Source: Sebastes aleutianus
Lineage: Eukaryota > Chordata > Actinopteri > Perciformes > Sebastidae
Assembly: GCA_916700875.1 (NCBI GenBank)
Contig: CAKAKS010000039.1
Location: forward strand, 21,632,367-21,696,366
Reading direction: 5' to 3'
Length of the DNA stretch: 64,000 nucleotides
Position 1 is the first letter of the stretch. Every line of letters starts with the position of its first letter. The position numbers and the translations under genes were made by a program. The notes below the pieces were generated by a model, which ran no database searches, was not told the DNA's origin, and saw nothing but the letters and a program-made list of their open reading frames with translations. Of the stretch, positions 1-12,100 are shown piece after piece.

Positions 1-397
1 ACTGCTCCTGAAACGCCTGAAACGCCTTGCTTCAAGTCCCGCCTTTTCTTCCGTATCGTGGTGATGTCACCAAGTAACACATTTGCATAATACCTGCCTA
101 GCAATTAGTTTGGCACACCCTCATACAAAGCTAGTTAGAGCGGAGCTGGAGCGGAGTCCAAAGAGTTTGACAGAGAGAGAAAAGAGGTGCTGCAGCATGA
201 CCGGTATACGAAAAGTAAAGCGTTTTTGAACATTAAAGCATGTATACATGTTCTAGTAGAAACCCAAAATACAAGTATGCATGGGAAAATAAACATAATA
301 GGTCCTCTTTAATATAATTTTTCAGTGTAACTGTAAACAAGATGTTGCTGTACAAGAGAACGGACGCTCAGCCACACTGTTCTGTATGTATAAATAA

Positions 398-650
398 TAG
401 GGCTGTCCACGACCAAAGAAATTTTTAGTGGACTAACACACTCGATTTTATCGACTAATCGATTAGATGATTTAATCAACAGATCTGTAAAACTGAGTTT
501 CTCCACAAAGGATCACACAAAAGCACTACTTTAAATCTTTACCAGAGATGTGCTCATAAGTTTCTTGGAAACAAGTCATTCAGCATGAAAAAAGCATAAA
601 TAAAATTACTTATCGACTAAAGAAATCGTAGTTGACTAAGACCCAAGCCA
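398..650. mobile_element. hAT-like miniature element (degenerate), csk intron
   Basis: The segment opens with TAGGGCTGTCCACGACC, a terminal motif typical of teleost hAT-type elements. It holds the TCGACTAATCGATTA motif and closes near a GTAGTTGACTAAGACCC segment that mirrors the opening imperfectly. No clean 8-base target duplication is visible. A related one-ended fragment ending ATTGACAGCCCTA lies at 1683-1723. Confidence 0.5.
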
Positions 651-1232
651 AAAGGTGATGATTTAAGGTCAATAGTGGTTAGATGAAGCCAAGAGTAGCT
701 CAAGTGGGGCTGTTATGTCTTCCTAATGGCTATATTTTGTCATGTTATGTTTCATATTACCTTTCTTTGTGTGTTTGGTTTGCCACTGGTTGTTGTTGTC
801 TTGGTAGGTTTGTCTTCATGAAGTCATTCGAGACATAATTTTGTGATCAAGGGCTCTATAAATAAACCTGTCATTCACTCACATGTTCACGGAAACCCGT
901 CATGTGGACAAACGGGGAGATTTTTGAGATTGCTTCAGTCTGAGATAGAAAACAAACAACAGGAAACTACGCAGAGTTCAAGCAGAGCTGAGCTGGAAAC
1001 AGACACAAGTGCACTGCAATTACAACACAGCCCGACCCAACTGTGGTCTCCATTCACATAACTACGGCGTCACTGCCACGACAAATAGCCCATAGGAAGT
1101 TATTTTAGCCATCGCTTCAGACACCACACAAAGCTGGTGTGGTGGCAACTTCTGAGATATAGACACAAGATCCTGTTTTCTTTGAAACGTGATCATCAGA
1201 ACTAACTAAACCATGATAAACTGTGTACTCAC

Positions 1233-1982
1233 GGCATTAGACTCAGCTTGCCACCAAATTTCACACCTTCTCTTTTCTGAACATAGTTGGCTGGAATTGT
1301 CCCCTCGCGACCTGCAGAGTTTTTGGCTTTGTACCAGTTTGGATCCTGAAACACAAAATGTCAGAAATTGTTCAAATGAAATATTATTGTGGATTAGGAA
1401 ACACAACCATGAAGTCATTCTATGTGTTTTCATATCTACAGACATACTGCATGAGAACTCAGAAGCAAAACTACGTAAGGGATTATGTGCAGCGAGCAGG
1501 TCGTTGTGGTGAAATAAACCCTGACAGGGCGATGCGCCACCCTGACGTCTTGCATCGCCCTGAACAATAATAAATATATACATACATTTGCATAAAGCAA
1601 GCATATTTGCCCACTCCCTTGTTGATAAGAGTAATAAATACTTGACAAATTTCCATTTAAGGTACATTTTGAACAGATTAACATACATTACGATTAAATA
1701 TTTTAATCAATTGACAGCCCTAATAGGAACATGAGATATTACCTTTGTGACAATAATAATAGACAACACATCTCCTTTGTCGAAGGGCAGGTCCTGCTCT
1801 GATGTGCCTTTAAAGTTGTACCTGGCCACACACTCTGTGCCCTGTGGCCATGGAGCCTACGGGAATATGGGCACATCATTAATAAGTAAACAAATGTCTT
1901 GTAAATTACTCATCAGACATGTCTCAATGTGTATCTGACATGCACATACTCTGGAGGCCGAACTTACCTGGGCCTCTGTCAT
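1233..1982 (-). CDS. csk: C-terminal Src kinase, N-terminal part (SH3 domain), partial
   Basis: CSK is the cytosolic tyrosine kinase that phosphorylates the C-terminal inhibitory tyrosine of Src-family kinases. Three coding exons are visible: 1968-1982 (start ATG, residues MTEAQ), 1743-1856 and 1233-1345. All have GT-AG borders and compatible phases, giving 80 codons plus 2 bases. The peptide is an SH3 domain (about residues 10-72) with the family landmarks ECVARYNF, EQDLPF, KGDVL, DPNWYKAKN and PANYVQKREGV. It runs into KLSLMP, after which CSK continues with its SH2 domain. SH2 and kinase exons are not present in bases 1-1232, so the gene runs off the left edge. The first coding exon carries only five codons. 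The MATK paralog differs strongly at these positions, so csk is the better assignment. An upstream non-coding exon probably exists but was not located. Confidence 0.93.
1525..1562. repeat. Perfect 11-bp inverted repeat, csk intron
   Basis: CAGGGCGATGC at 1525-1535 is followed 16 bases later by its exact reverse complement at 1552-1562. It could form a GC-rich hairpin. It lies between the second and third csk coding exons and matches no known regulatory element. Confidence 0.7.
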
Positions 1983-1984
1983 GG

Positions 1985-3400
1985 TGAGGCGGTTCAATCC
2001 TCTCACAGCTTTTGTCTTCTAGCTGCTACCATTAGAGCTGGTAAACACGCACACACATTCAGTACCTAAGAGGAGAAACATAATTTAGTCGGTATGACGC
2101 CCATGCTTCAAAGATATTCACTTAACCACAAAACAAATTCTCAGGGAGTTTGTGAGTTAGCTGTGTAGGTGTGAACGTTAATTTGTATAGTAAACAAGTC
2201 AGCTATTGTCAGAACGCACTAGAGTAGCTTCAGATCAGACAGTGTCAGTAAAAATAACTCGCCGATACAGAAAGCAGAACTAACAAGTCTTTTTTTAAAT
2301 CACACTTTCACAACTTGGGCAGAATGTTTCCATGATGCAGGATAACAGTATATGTATATAAAGACAAGGCATCAGTGTGCTGGTGGATAATAACTCAAGT
2401 ATATTTCGGGATAATATTCTAGCTGATGAATAAAAAGCAGATCTACTTTGTCTTCTATATAGGTTCATTTTGACCAAAAATGGACACACACTGGTTCTCC
2501 AGCTAAGCCCCAATGACTGGCCCTGGTAGGAATCGAGATAGCTCTCTTAAGTGCTGGAATGCAAACTTGTGGTGAGATCTGACCATGCTCGAGGGACTCA
2601 TCCAGCCCAACGTTTCTTTACGTCAATAAAGCAGTCACTGCAACTGTAACCTTAGGCCTGACTCACCCAGGGGCAGCGTTTCCATGATACGTGCACAACA
2701 AATCAGAGCAGAGGCGTTATAAACGAAATGATGACCTATGGATGAAGTCATGCTCAACATCCCCCCTCTCAATCCTCCCAAAACCCCACTTCCTCTCTTC
2801 CTGTATCAGTTCCCATGGAGAGGTGGCGGGGCTCAATGGTCAGAGCTCAGGGAAAATCCTGGCTCTGATAGATCTGTCGCTTTACATGGGGTCACATCCT
2901 CCGACATGTCCACTACTATGCAGTCCACTTCCTGTATGGATTAGTGTGAAGGTCTTAGAAACATGACAACAGATACACTGCTGATATCACTCTCCAAGCA
3001 TTGAAATAAATGACCGGCCTCTTCACAGACACCAAATGTGAGAGTGAAAAATCATCATCTGGAACTGTCATCACTCGGTATGACGAGGATGAGAGGGATG
3101 CTGTCCCCCATGGAGTACTGCAGCTGTCTATCTGGACTCATTTCCCACGCCCATCATCAACCCAGCAACGACACCCGCCCCATTCTGCATCCGCTCATCA
3201 CAAACCCATCTTTTCTAGGTTACACTTTGACATATCACACTGGGCAGAAGGTCATAACAGGAAAAGAAGACTAAAAGTCTGAAGTCATAATAGCGGAGCT
3301 TTGAGGTTGTAATGCTTATTGTGAAGAAAACCAAACCAATCTTGTGGCCTCTCAGACAACCCCTCTAGGATATCCCGACCCCCAGGTTGGAAACCTCTGT
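1985..3400. other. csk 5' side, no gene recognised
   Basis: The csk leader continues above 1982 and candidate AG acceptors lie near 2040-2070. No promoter or upstream exon could be fixed. Bases 3340-3400 contain a CCCCCAGGTTGGAAACC segment resembling one end of the CAGTGGTTCCCAACC-type hAT elements seen elsewhere. The short open frames here lack coding character. Confidence 0.4.
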
Positions 3401-3413
3401 CTGACATAAAGAG

Positions 3414-4219
3414 CAGTGGTGGAAAGTAAGTAAGTATATTTACTCAATTCTGAGTTATTATTTGTACCTCCTTTGATCTTAATTGTATGCTACTTTATAC
3501 TCTTTATTCCACTACATGTACTTGGCACTTAGTTACTTGTTACTTTACAGAATAAGATCTAAAAAAACTATAATGAGCATATAAAATCTAATGCATTGTT
3601 ATACAGTAAATTAAACAGTATAAAGAATGAGTAAAATTAGCTCTACCACAACCAGCTACAACCTAAAAATACAACATACATGTTACTATATTGATAATAA
3701 TGATCTAATAGTATAATATATAATAATGAAAAAACAATAGAGTCCATTTTAGCTGATTAGTCAGTACTTTACTTTTATACTTGAAGTACACTTTATTGAT
3801 ATTACTTATGTACTTTTACTTGTAACTGAGTATTCTTTTATTGTGGTATTGCTACTTTTACTTAGGGATAATGTGTAACATTTAGGGGGATCTATTGGCA
3901 GAAATGGAATATAATATTAATAAATTTGTTTTCTTTAGTGTATAATCACCTGAAAATAGCCATTTATATCTACATAGGGAGCGGGTCCTCTTCACGGAGC
4001 CAACCGTCATGTTTCTACAGTAGCCCAGAACGGACAAACCAAACACTGGTTCTAGATACGGACATTCGCGTTTTTGCGTCGGCCATCATAGTTCTCCAAC
4101 ACACTTGGCACAAGGAAGAAGTTTCAGTTGGTTTCAATCTGCAACTTCACCACTAGATGTCGCAAGATCCTACACATTGGACCTTTAAGTAAAATATCGT
4201 AACACTTCTTCCACCATTG
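3414..4219. mobile_element. hAT-like element with perfect 8-bp target duplication
   Basis: The element starts CAGTGGTGGAAAGTAAG and ends ACTTCTTCCACCATTG, near-perfect terminal inverted repeats of a family abundant in teleosts. ATAAAGAG at 3406-3413 is repeated exactly at 4220-4227, the 8-base target duplication typical of hAT transposition. No transposase is encoded. The interior is split by a TTAA-type element at 3866-4184; without it the host is about 480 bases. Confidence 0.85.
3866..4184 (-). mobile_element. TTAA-type miniature element nested in the hAT element
   Basis: This is the reverse-complement relative of the element at 12458-12826. Shared landmarks include ATGTGTAACATTT, GGGAGCGGGTCCTCTTCAC and CAGAACGGACAAACC. 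The right end reads ACCT followed by TTAA (4185-4188). The left end follows TTAG, one base off TTAA. It interrupts the host hAT sequence CTTTTACTTA/AGTAAA, so it arrived later than the host. Confidence 0.75.
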
Positions 4220-4227
4220 ATAAAGAG

Positions 4228-5060
4228 TCGGGGATCACCAAAGTTTAACAAAGACCATGTATGTCTGCACCAAATTGCATGATAATCTATCCAACGGTTG
4301 ACGAGACATTTCACTCTGAATCACAAATGTCAACCTGCTGGTGGTGCTAGAGGTAAAGTCAGGGGATCACTAAAGTCAGTAAGAATCATCCTGTGGGGAC
4401 CAAGAATCATAGACTGTATATAAGAAGTAGACGTAGGCACAGTGACGTCACCCATTGGTTTGTGGACTACGGTTTTGAAGCCTCAAGTCGGCAATTTGGC
4501 CGTTGCCATCTTGGCTATTTGCAACTAGAAGTGACGCAAGACGGTGGACAACCGAACGCTGAGTAAGACACCAAAATGTTACAATTAACTTTCATGAACT
4601 GAAAACACATTGTGAAAGGGTTAAAAGTTCTAAGACGAAAACACGGAGAACGCCGTGGTATCGACCTATCAATCACAAGGTAGCCACGCCCTAAAGCATA
4701 CCCTGCTTTATGGTCTATTTTACTCTAAATGGGACCATAATTCACTAAATGAACATCATGCTGTATTGAAGAAGACTTGAAACTAGCGATTGAGACCATA
4801 AACTCATGTTTACAATGTTTACTGAGGTAATAAATCAAGTGAGAAGTAGGGTCATTTTCTCATAGACTTCTATACAATCAGACTTCTTTTTGCCACCAGA
4901 GGAGTCACCCCCTGCTGGCTGTTAGAAAGAATGCAAGTTTAAGGTACTACCGCATTGGCTTCACTTTTCAGACCCAGAGGTAGCCCACTGGTCTGGACCA
5001 AAGTGGTGGACTGACCGACAATGCCATCCCTAGAGCCATGATGCTAGCGTGGCTAGGTGA
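4228..5060 (-). repeat. Teleost interspersed repeat carrying an inserted second repeat
   Basis: Bases 4228-4400 and about 4985-5050 belong to a common fish repeat family, read here in reverse (GGGGATCACCAAAGT, AATTGCATGATAATC, GGTCTGGACCAAAGTGG). Between them, about 4403-4980, lies another common repeat that begins ATAGACTGTATATAAGAAG and includes GACGTCACCCATTGG. Exact borders are uncertain and no coding capacity was seen. Confidence 0.5.
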
Positions 5061-6230
5061 GAAATCAAATCTAAAATCTCAATAGGTGTTATAACTCAAA
5101 GCAGGATATCACACTCATGATGCTCTGAAAACTCTGTCTGGGCAGAGTCCTTGGTGAAGGAGCAAAGTGATCTCACCATGTGAGGAATGGATCAATAGAG
5201 CCAAGGCCGACACACAAGAAGCACTTTTTAATTCCTCTTTTTTGGGACAGTGAATGCATCTCAGCAGCAGGCCACCAGCAGCTGACTGAATGGGACAGAA
5301 CTCAGTCTGTCATGGTGTCACATTGCCATTTCCAGAGAGCTCGACATGGAACCACAGCTTGCTCTTTTCAAGAGGCGGACAAGGCTAGCATTGTGAGTCG
5401 GTTGAGTCTCTACTGACCCCTGGGCTTCTACTGACCTCTCTCTCATTGAGAAGTCTATCATCATCGGTCTGTCCAGTGAGTAGCTTTAAGTGCAGCAATG
5501 CTTCAGTTCTGCAGGTTTGGACATATGAACTTCACGCTTTATTCAGCGAGTACAATCAACTTGTGTCTTCTGCTCTGTTAGTATCACGTGAATTATTTTT
5601 TTAAACATAGACAAATATAGCCTCATACTTAACGATGCCATGATACAGAGATTGCGATCTGTGAATTACTACATCCGATTGAGAGATATCGTCTTCTACA
5701 GGAGAAGCGATGCATGACATAAGCTACTGAAAGCAACAGGAAACCAGCAAACTGTAAGTGAAGTCAGGGAAGAGCACAAACTTACTCCAAATGTAACAAG
5801 CCACCAATAAGTAGAGGTGTCACATTCAAACAAAGCTCATGTAGCTATTATAATCCAATTTGGCATATTCTTGGCATCCATAACAATCCTATTGTTCAAA
5901 CCAAACCGGTTGATCAACATTTGACTCGTTTTCTCTCGTCTTGTGCAAGCCACTCGTAGTCTAAACTGTACAAATTCAGCGGCAGCCTGACTGCACGAAG
6001 CAAGACAGGACAGGAATGTAGAAATGTCTACTTTGGTCGTGTTTAAATCTGCCACTCCCTCGTCTATCTGCAGAGGTGAGAATGCTGATAATGCAAGGTG
6101 TTGCAAAACTGCTGAGATATAATGAAGTGAGGATGGCTGGACGTCCTGTGTGGACTGATTTGCAAAATCGTCACTCAAAAACAGCATCATGCGCATCATC
6201 ATCTAAAGAATAACAGGGCATCTTCAAACA
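5061..6230. other. Intergenic, one unexplained open frame
   Basis: No gene is recognised. The only notable item is a 121-codon minus-strand open frame at 5837-6202. It has ordinary composition, no recognisable motif, no visible splice-linked partner and a start in a run of methionines. It may be chance or part of an uncharacterised repeat. Confidence 0.35.
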
Positions 6231-6238
6231 AATATCCT

Positions 6239-7336
6239 CAGGCATGGAAAGCAACAAAGTGCATTTACTCAAGTACTGTACTTAAGTGGAATTTTGAGGT
6301 ATAGTTGTATTGTACTTGAGCAATTTTAGGGTACTTTATACTTCTACTCCACTACATCTGAGAGGGAAATATTGAAGTTTTTACTCCACTACATTTATCT
6401 GACAATTATCTTAAAATTTTACATAAAAGAAGTCAAATAAACTGCCTTGTTAACGTTTAAATCAGTGGCTCCAATTCGTTTTGGTTCATGACCCCCTTAC
6501 AAAGAAGCAGTGTCTACTTGGGGCCCCTTGTCACATTTGACGAGTTGTTAGTAGTTCCACCAAAGAGACATTTCCCCTCTTAAAATGACGATGGTGATAT
6601 GACAAGATGGTTTCATTTAAATAAGTGTTCATGGCACAAAGTCCCAAAAATAATTTATAAAAATGTTTATATCCGGGCCAGTCTCATTACCAGCGTGTCA
6701 AAAAAAAAAGCTTTGTCATGGTCGTCGGCGTTCGATACCACCGCACCCGGCACCCTTTAGCGGCAGTATGAGACACACCAGGCTTTCCATTAACTACAAC
6801 GTAAACCCATCCACGGCAACAGTAAACACTCGCAACACAATGTTGTTTTCTCCTAATCCTAACTAAGTGGTGTTATTGCCTGAACTTAAGCAAGAGTTTT
6901 TGTTTAATTCACAACATTGAGCACGTGTTTACTGCGACCGAAAAATGACTCCGAGGGGTCTGACAAAGCGTCAGTATGTGACGAGTTGGGATGAGATGAG
7001 ATTTTTCTTGTGACCTTTTGAAGGGGCCTGACCCCTAGGTTGGGAACCACCGGATGAAATTTAATACTATATAAAGTAGTAAAAATTAGCACCACCTCAA
7101 TCAGCTACAACTTTAAAATGCTGATTACACGTTGATGCATCAATATTAACAATATATCAGTCACATGAGCCATTTATTTATGTAACAAGTACTTTTACTT
7201 TTGATACTTTGGGTGTAATTTGCTGATAGTACTTCTGTGCTTTTACTTAAGTAGGATTTTGAATGCAGGACTGTATTCTCATATTAATGTATTGGTATTA
7301 CTTAAGTAAAGGATCTGAATACTTCTTCCACCACTG
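6239..7336. mobile_element. Second hAT-like element of the CAGTGGTGG family, with nested insert
   Basis: The interior (GTGCATTTACTCAAGTACTG, CTCCACTACATTTATCTGAC) and the right end ACTTCTTCCACCACTG match the element at 3414-4219; the left terminus is eroded. AATATCCT at 6231-6238 and GATATCCT at 7337-7344 agree at 7 of 8 bases and fit an aged target duplication. The middle is interrupted by another element at 6463-7052. Confidence 0.75.
6463..7052. mobile_element. hAT-like element (CAGTGGTTCCCAACC type) nested in another hAT
   Basis: It begins CAGTGGCTCCAATTCG and ends GGTTGGGAACCACCG. The ends resemble the CAGTGGTTCCCAACC inverted repeat seen widely in fish. GTTTAAAT (6455-6462) and GATGAAAT (7053-7060) agree at 6 of 8 bases, a possible decayed duplication. 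The host sequence resumes immediately on both sides. Confidence 0.6.
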
Positions 7337-7344
7337 GATATCCT

Positions 7345-8655
7345 GTAGTAAGACTGTCACATGGAGCATCATGTCTGTGTGCTACTGCATCCCTCCTCTA
7401 TGTGCAGCAGCAGGGGGTTCTGGGTAATCTGCTGCCCCTCATCCTGACCGTCCAGTCCCAGGATGCTCTGTGAATGCTTTGATGCCGCTGCCCTGTTATC
7501 ATCACCGTTACAGCAGCAGGGTGACAGGGCCAAGTGCAGCGAGAAGGAAACAATGATTTCTGTCCATATATCCCCCGAGCTTTTATCTGGCAGATACACA
7601 AACCAACACACCGAGTGGTGAGAAATGTACAGAAAGAGAACGAGTGCACGCCAACAGTTCACCCAGCTGGGTCTGAAACCTCTGAGGAGGAAATCACCTC
7701 TGCCTCCGGGACAACAGCTGGACTCTGGTGAAGCAGCACAGCTCACTGAAGCAACTGCCTGCAGGATATGAGACAGGAAGTACGAGTCCAGCGGTAGGCC
7801 CTGCAGCACAAGCCGTCATTGTGTCACTTTAATGACGGTCAATTTTGCCTGTGAGGCTCAGCGATACAAGGCATGACAGCAAATAACAGGGTTAAATAGC
7901 CTCCTGTTTATCATAAATAAATAAATACAAAACTCAATACTGAAAAACAAGGCTGTCTTCAGAGCAACAGGAAGAGGAAATCAATGATTGTCAGTCAGGG
8001 GGAAATTCCCCATTAATTTGGCATCCAGACAGTACAGTAAACTTTGCATTTTATGCCTATCCAAAGTTCAAACAACACAATGAAGGTCTTGACCCGTATC
8101 GCACTGTGGTTAAATGATGATTTTACTATGTAAACACGCCATAAAACACCATGTAAGGCAAAGCTGAGCACTAGTGGACAGACACTTCCTTGCTGAGGTG
8201 CTATATGCACACACCATGCAGTGCAATGCTGCTCTGCTGATGCAGCCATGCATGACACATTACCGGGTAGCAGGGCATGCTTTGCTGTGGTTTCACCAGC
8301 TCCATCACTCTTTACACTTTTCTCACACTCTAAAAGAGGAGTCCTTTATGGAAGAAGCTCTGAGGCTGTATGCCAGCACAAGACTGGCTTCAGACTTTTT
8401 AAGAAACTTGCCGTCTTAGCCAGAGAGGCATCACCCCGAAACAGACCCAAGAGGTCCTCAGTGGTTCCTCCTGGTTCAATGAACTTTTTTTCTGTTTGGC
8501 ACATTGGCGGAGTGTACAAATGTTTTATTAATTGTTTCCTAAGCATGACAGACTAAATGAGAAAGAGCAATAGCAAAACTGAGTGGCATTACCATTCTGT
8601 TTATCCATTGAAATACTGTCTTCCACAAATTATTTATAGTTATGTACGTTTATCT
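7345..8655. other. Intergenic, nothing recognised
   Basis: Open frames here, such as the 146-codon minus-strand frame at 7369-7809, show no domain, no biased codon pattern and no splice-linked continuation. I regard them as chance. Confidence 0.4.
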
Positions 8656-8659
8656 TTAA

Positions 8660-9196
8660 AGCAGTAGTGGTTAGAAGAATTGGAGCAAATATGATTAAGG
8701 AAAGTTATTTTTAAATGTTTTAGAAACATCTTGTAGCTGTAAAAGGAGAACGTTTTTGACCAGGCAGCCATGTTGAGATCAGTTGACGAAATACCACGCA
8801 CCGCCTACCAGCCGTGGCAAACTTTCTCATTTTACAGCTAAACAGTACACTACAAGATGTTTCTGAAAACATTGGAGGTGAGAAATAGGCATTACAGTAA
8901 CAGAATATTGATTCATATTTGATCAGCGCTGCCTAGTTTGACCTTTTGATCGGAGTTTGGTTGACAGCTGCCTCCGTTGAATGAACAGCCAATAGGAACG
9001 CTCTCTCTCTCTGAAATGACCTGTTATCGGTCAAAGTCTTCCGTCACGGGCTAGATGTTTTAAAGCCTGAAAACAGAGCCATGAGGAGGTGCAGAAGTCT
9101 AGTTTTCTCTCAGAACACTTGAATTACAACATGCTGAAAGGTTATTATGGAATTTTTACCCAATGATGCAGAAACAATATTCCGCCTACTGCAGGT
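8660..9196 (+). mobile_element. Foldback TTAA miniature element, copy 1 (internally shortened)
   Basis: The element lies between TTAA at 8656-8659 and TTAA at 9197-9200. It carries AGCAGTAGTGGTTAGAA at one end and CCGCCTACTGCAGG at the other. Shared landmarks include AACAGTACACTACAAGATG, CAGCGCTGCCTAGTTTGACC and GAACGCTCTCTCTC. Most of the left half present in longer copies is missing. Other copies: 18685-19485, 25901-26671, 51999-52664, 55513-56045. Confidence 0.75.
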
Positions 9197-12100
9197 TTAA
9201 GCCCTATATCTTAACTTGCACTATGTTATTCTTTGATTCTCATTTTGCTTTTCTTTTGTTTAAATATACATTTTTAATGAGCATTGTTGAAGGGAACATG
9301 AGACCCAAGATGTTCATTGCCAACGACCTCTTCGTTTGTATTGTTGTGCATATGAGGAATAAATGAACTTGAAACATTCCTACAAGTGCAGCCAGTTTTA
9401 CAAAGTCAGTAACAAAATGAACTGTCAAAAACTGTCAGGAAGGAACTGTGACTAATCTGATGCAGCACCTTGAGTCAGCAGATAATGATCATTATCAATA
9501 TGTGTCAGAGCACTTTGGAGAGTTGCATGATGCTGCTGCTGCACCCCAAAAGACAGAGGAAGTGGAAGAAGGAGGAGGATGTTAATAAGGAAATCACACA
9601 TTTATTAAGCCTATTTTTACTTTACTGTAAAGCACTTTGAGCTGCACTCATCATATAAAAGGAAGTAGAGATAAAAACATTGATATAAGTATTGCCACAG
9701 GCTCCAAATGATTTCTGATAAACTTCATCAGAGCTGTCAGTTACAATAAGATAACATGAAGTGTATACAAGCTGATAACACACAGGTTGGCTGCTCCATT
9801 TCAAAATAAAACTCTTACCTGTTTGCAGGCAAAAAAAGCGAGAAGTTTGAGTCAACAACAGGTGATTCAGTTACTGCAGGAAGCAGACAAATCCTCCATT
9901 CACGAAATAAATACCAGACAGTTTGATGTCGAAGTGCAAAAAACACATGAAGTCCCGATGAGGAAGTGAGATATCTGCCTCAGGTGACCTGAAACTTCAG
10001 CAGCTGTCCGACAGTATTTCAATAAAAACCAGCCAAGACTGTTTCTGTTGGTGAGTCTCCTGTCAACATCATGCGGAAAATGTCGCTTGATATGACGACA
10101 ATGTAACTTTTACGCACACTTATCATACAAGTGTCGACGCTCCTGTTGGAAAACAATAAAGAGGGTGACAAAAACACGCGATAACTCAGCTGGTTAAATA
10201 TTGCAGCGGTGAAATAAATGCGATAATTTGAGTCTACTTCAGGCTGTCCCCACTCACTCCTCCTCTTCCCCTCACAAACATTCAAGTTTTTTTTGCCCCA
10301 CCTTGATTTTTTAGTGCACATGCGCGTTAATGAGGAACTAGTCCGGCTAAAAAAAGGATCATTTCAGTCCAAGTTGGTGAAGGAATTTGATCATTAATGT
10401 TTACAAGAAAAATCCACAAGGTGAAAGCAACTTTGAAAGTTTTGTTTTTTAATGTTTCATTCTGCAGACACATGACACAAGAGGACTGCACAGTATTTGT
10501 TTTGCACAAGAAGCCTGACAGTGAACTTCAACCCCAAACAGTTGTCCTGTCTAGACAAAAACCTCCCACTGGATATTTAATGCAATTGAACTGCAAACTA
10601 ATCATAGACTAAAACAATCCAGTGCTGAGAATTTGAACCATGTAAACTAATTTAATAAATCTCAAGAAGCATATAACCTGCGTTTAAACTTTCGAAAACA
10701 GGTGCTTTCCTGTCAAAACCCCAAATGGATTCTGACTTCACATTTCGTAGAGAAATAACACTCTTTGTTTAAGGAAATAGTACATAAAAGCTGCCATTAC
10801 AACAGAATAAGGAAGAGCCAACCAACAGTGTGGTTTAATGGCCCCCTGGTGGTCAAAAGAGAGAGAACAAAAAAACACTCATCACATTCAGGCTGATGTT
10901 TCTAAACCAGACTTGTCTCAACAGATGTGACATAACACATCAGGCCGGAGGAATGTAGGAGAAAGGACAAACCCTTTGTGCATGAAAGTTATTCTCACTG
11001 TGTGCAGGATAATGTGCACAGAGAAAACAAATAGAAGTATTTTTAATCCTCCTGAGAAGTTAATGTGTGGGCACAAAGCCACACCATAAACTATATCCCA
11101 GATGACATCATTTGTAGCTTCTGCAACTGCTTCAATTCAGCCATTTCTAGACAACACCGACCTCAATGATACAAGATTTAAGTACATGTTGATGTGCACA
11201 ATGATCTCTGGACAAATCAAAATGAATGTGATCTTGTCAAACAAGCAAGAGGTTTGACTTTCATTGTCAAACAGATCTGGCAGTAGAGATACAACATAAC
11301 TACAAACCTCTCAGTCAAGGCCTCGAGAAGCAGCACAAAACAAGCAGCTCTGCTTTAATTATATTTCACAGTCTATGTTTTAGTTTCATGGTAAATACCC
11401 CCAATGGTTGAGTACACAAACAGGATTACTCCATAACATCAGGAGGGGGAATTCACGAAAATAAATGTTCAGTAATTTCTCACCATAAAGACCCAATCTA
11501 ATCGGTTCAAAGAGGTCTACTCAGTGCAGGATGTTGCATCTTGATTGTGAGTTCAGATCAAGATGATTTATCCAGAAATGCATTCAAATCCCAAATATAC
11601 AGAGCATTTATACTTTAGAAAACACTACTTGCATTGTCAACCAACACAACTTTGATCAAACAAAAACTGTTGACATTCTAACTGGCGAGGTGGTTTGAAA
11701 CTTAAAGGACCATACCACCATTTCTTACAAATAACTTCCATTTTACATCACAACGAACCATTTTAGAAATTTTAAAGTATTTTGTCTTCCATTCAACATG
11801 AAAATCTACTAGGACACTCTTGAAACTTTAGTCCATCACAGACAATGTCAAGTATGCATTCATTTTTGTATGTTGTAATCCAGTGCAGACTTTTGAAATC
11901 TGCACTAAAACTACATTGCCAAACAATTATGTAACTTCTGCAGACTAGATTTTTTAATATCATCTAGTACTTGGAAACAAATAGAAAAAAAATGTATAAA
12001 AATAAATTTAAACTGTAACCTGTAATTAAAAACACATGTTGAATATACATGATTTCTAGTTAAGGAACTGAAACAAACACTCTGGTATGGTCCTTTAACA

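Noticed and set aside
1206..1688. 160-codon minus-strand frame
   Set aside because: It overlaps the third csk exon in another reading frame and runs through intron; the csk SH3 frame is the real one.
7369..7809. 146-codon minus-strand frame
   Set aside because: Cysteine-rich, random-looking sequence with no motif, no splice continuation and no coding bias.
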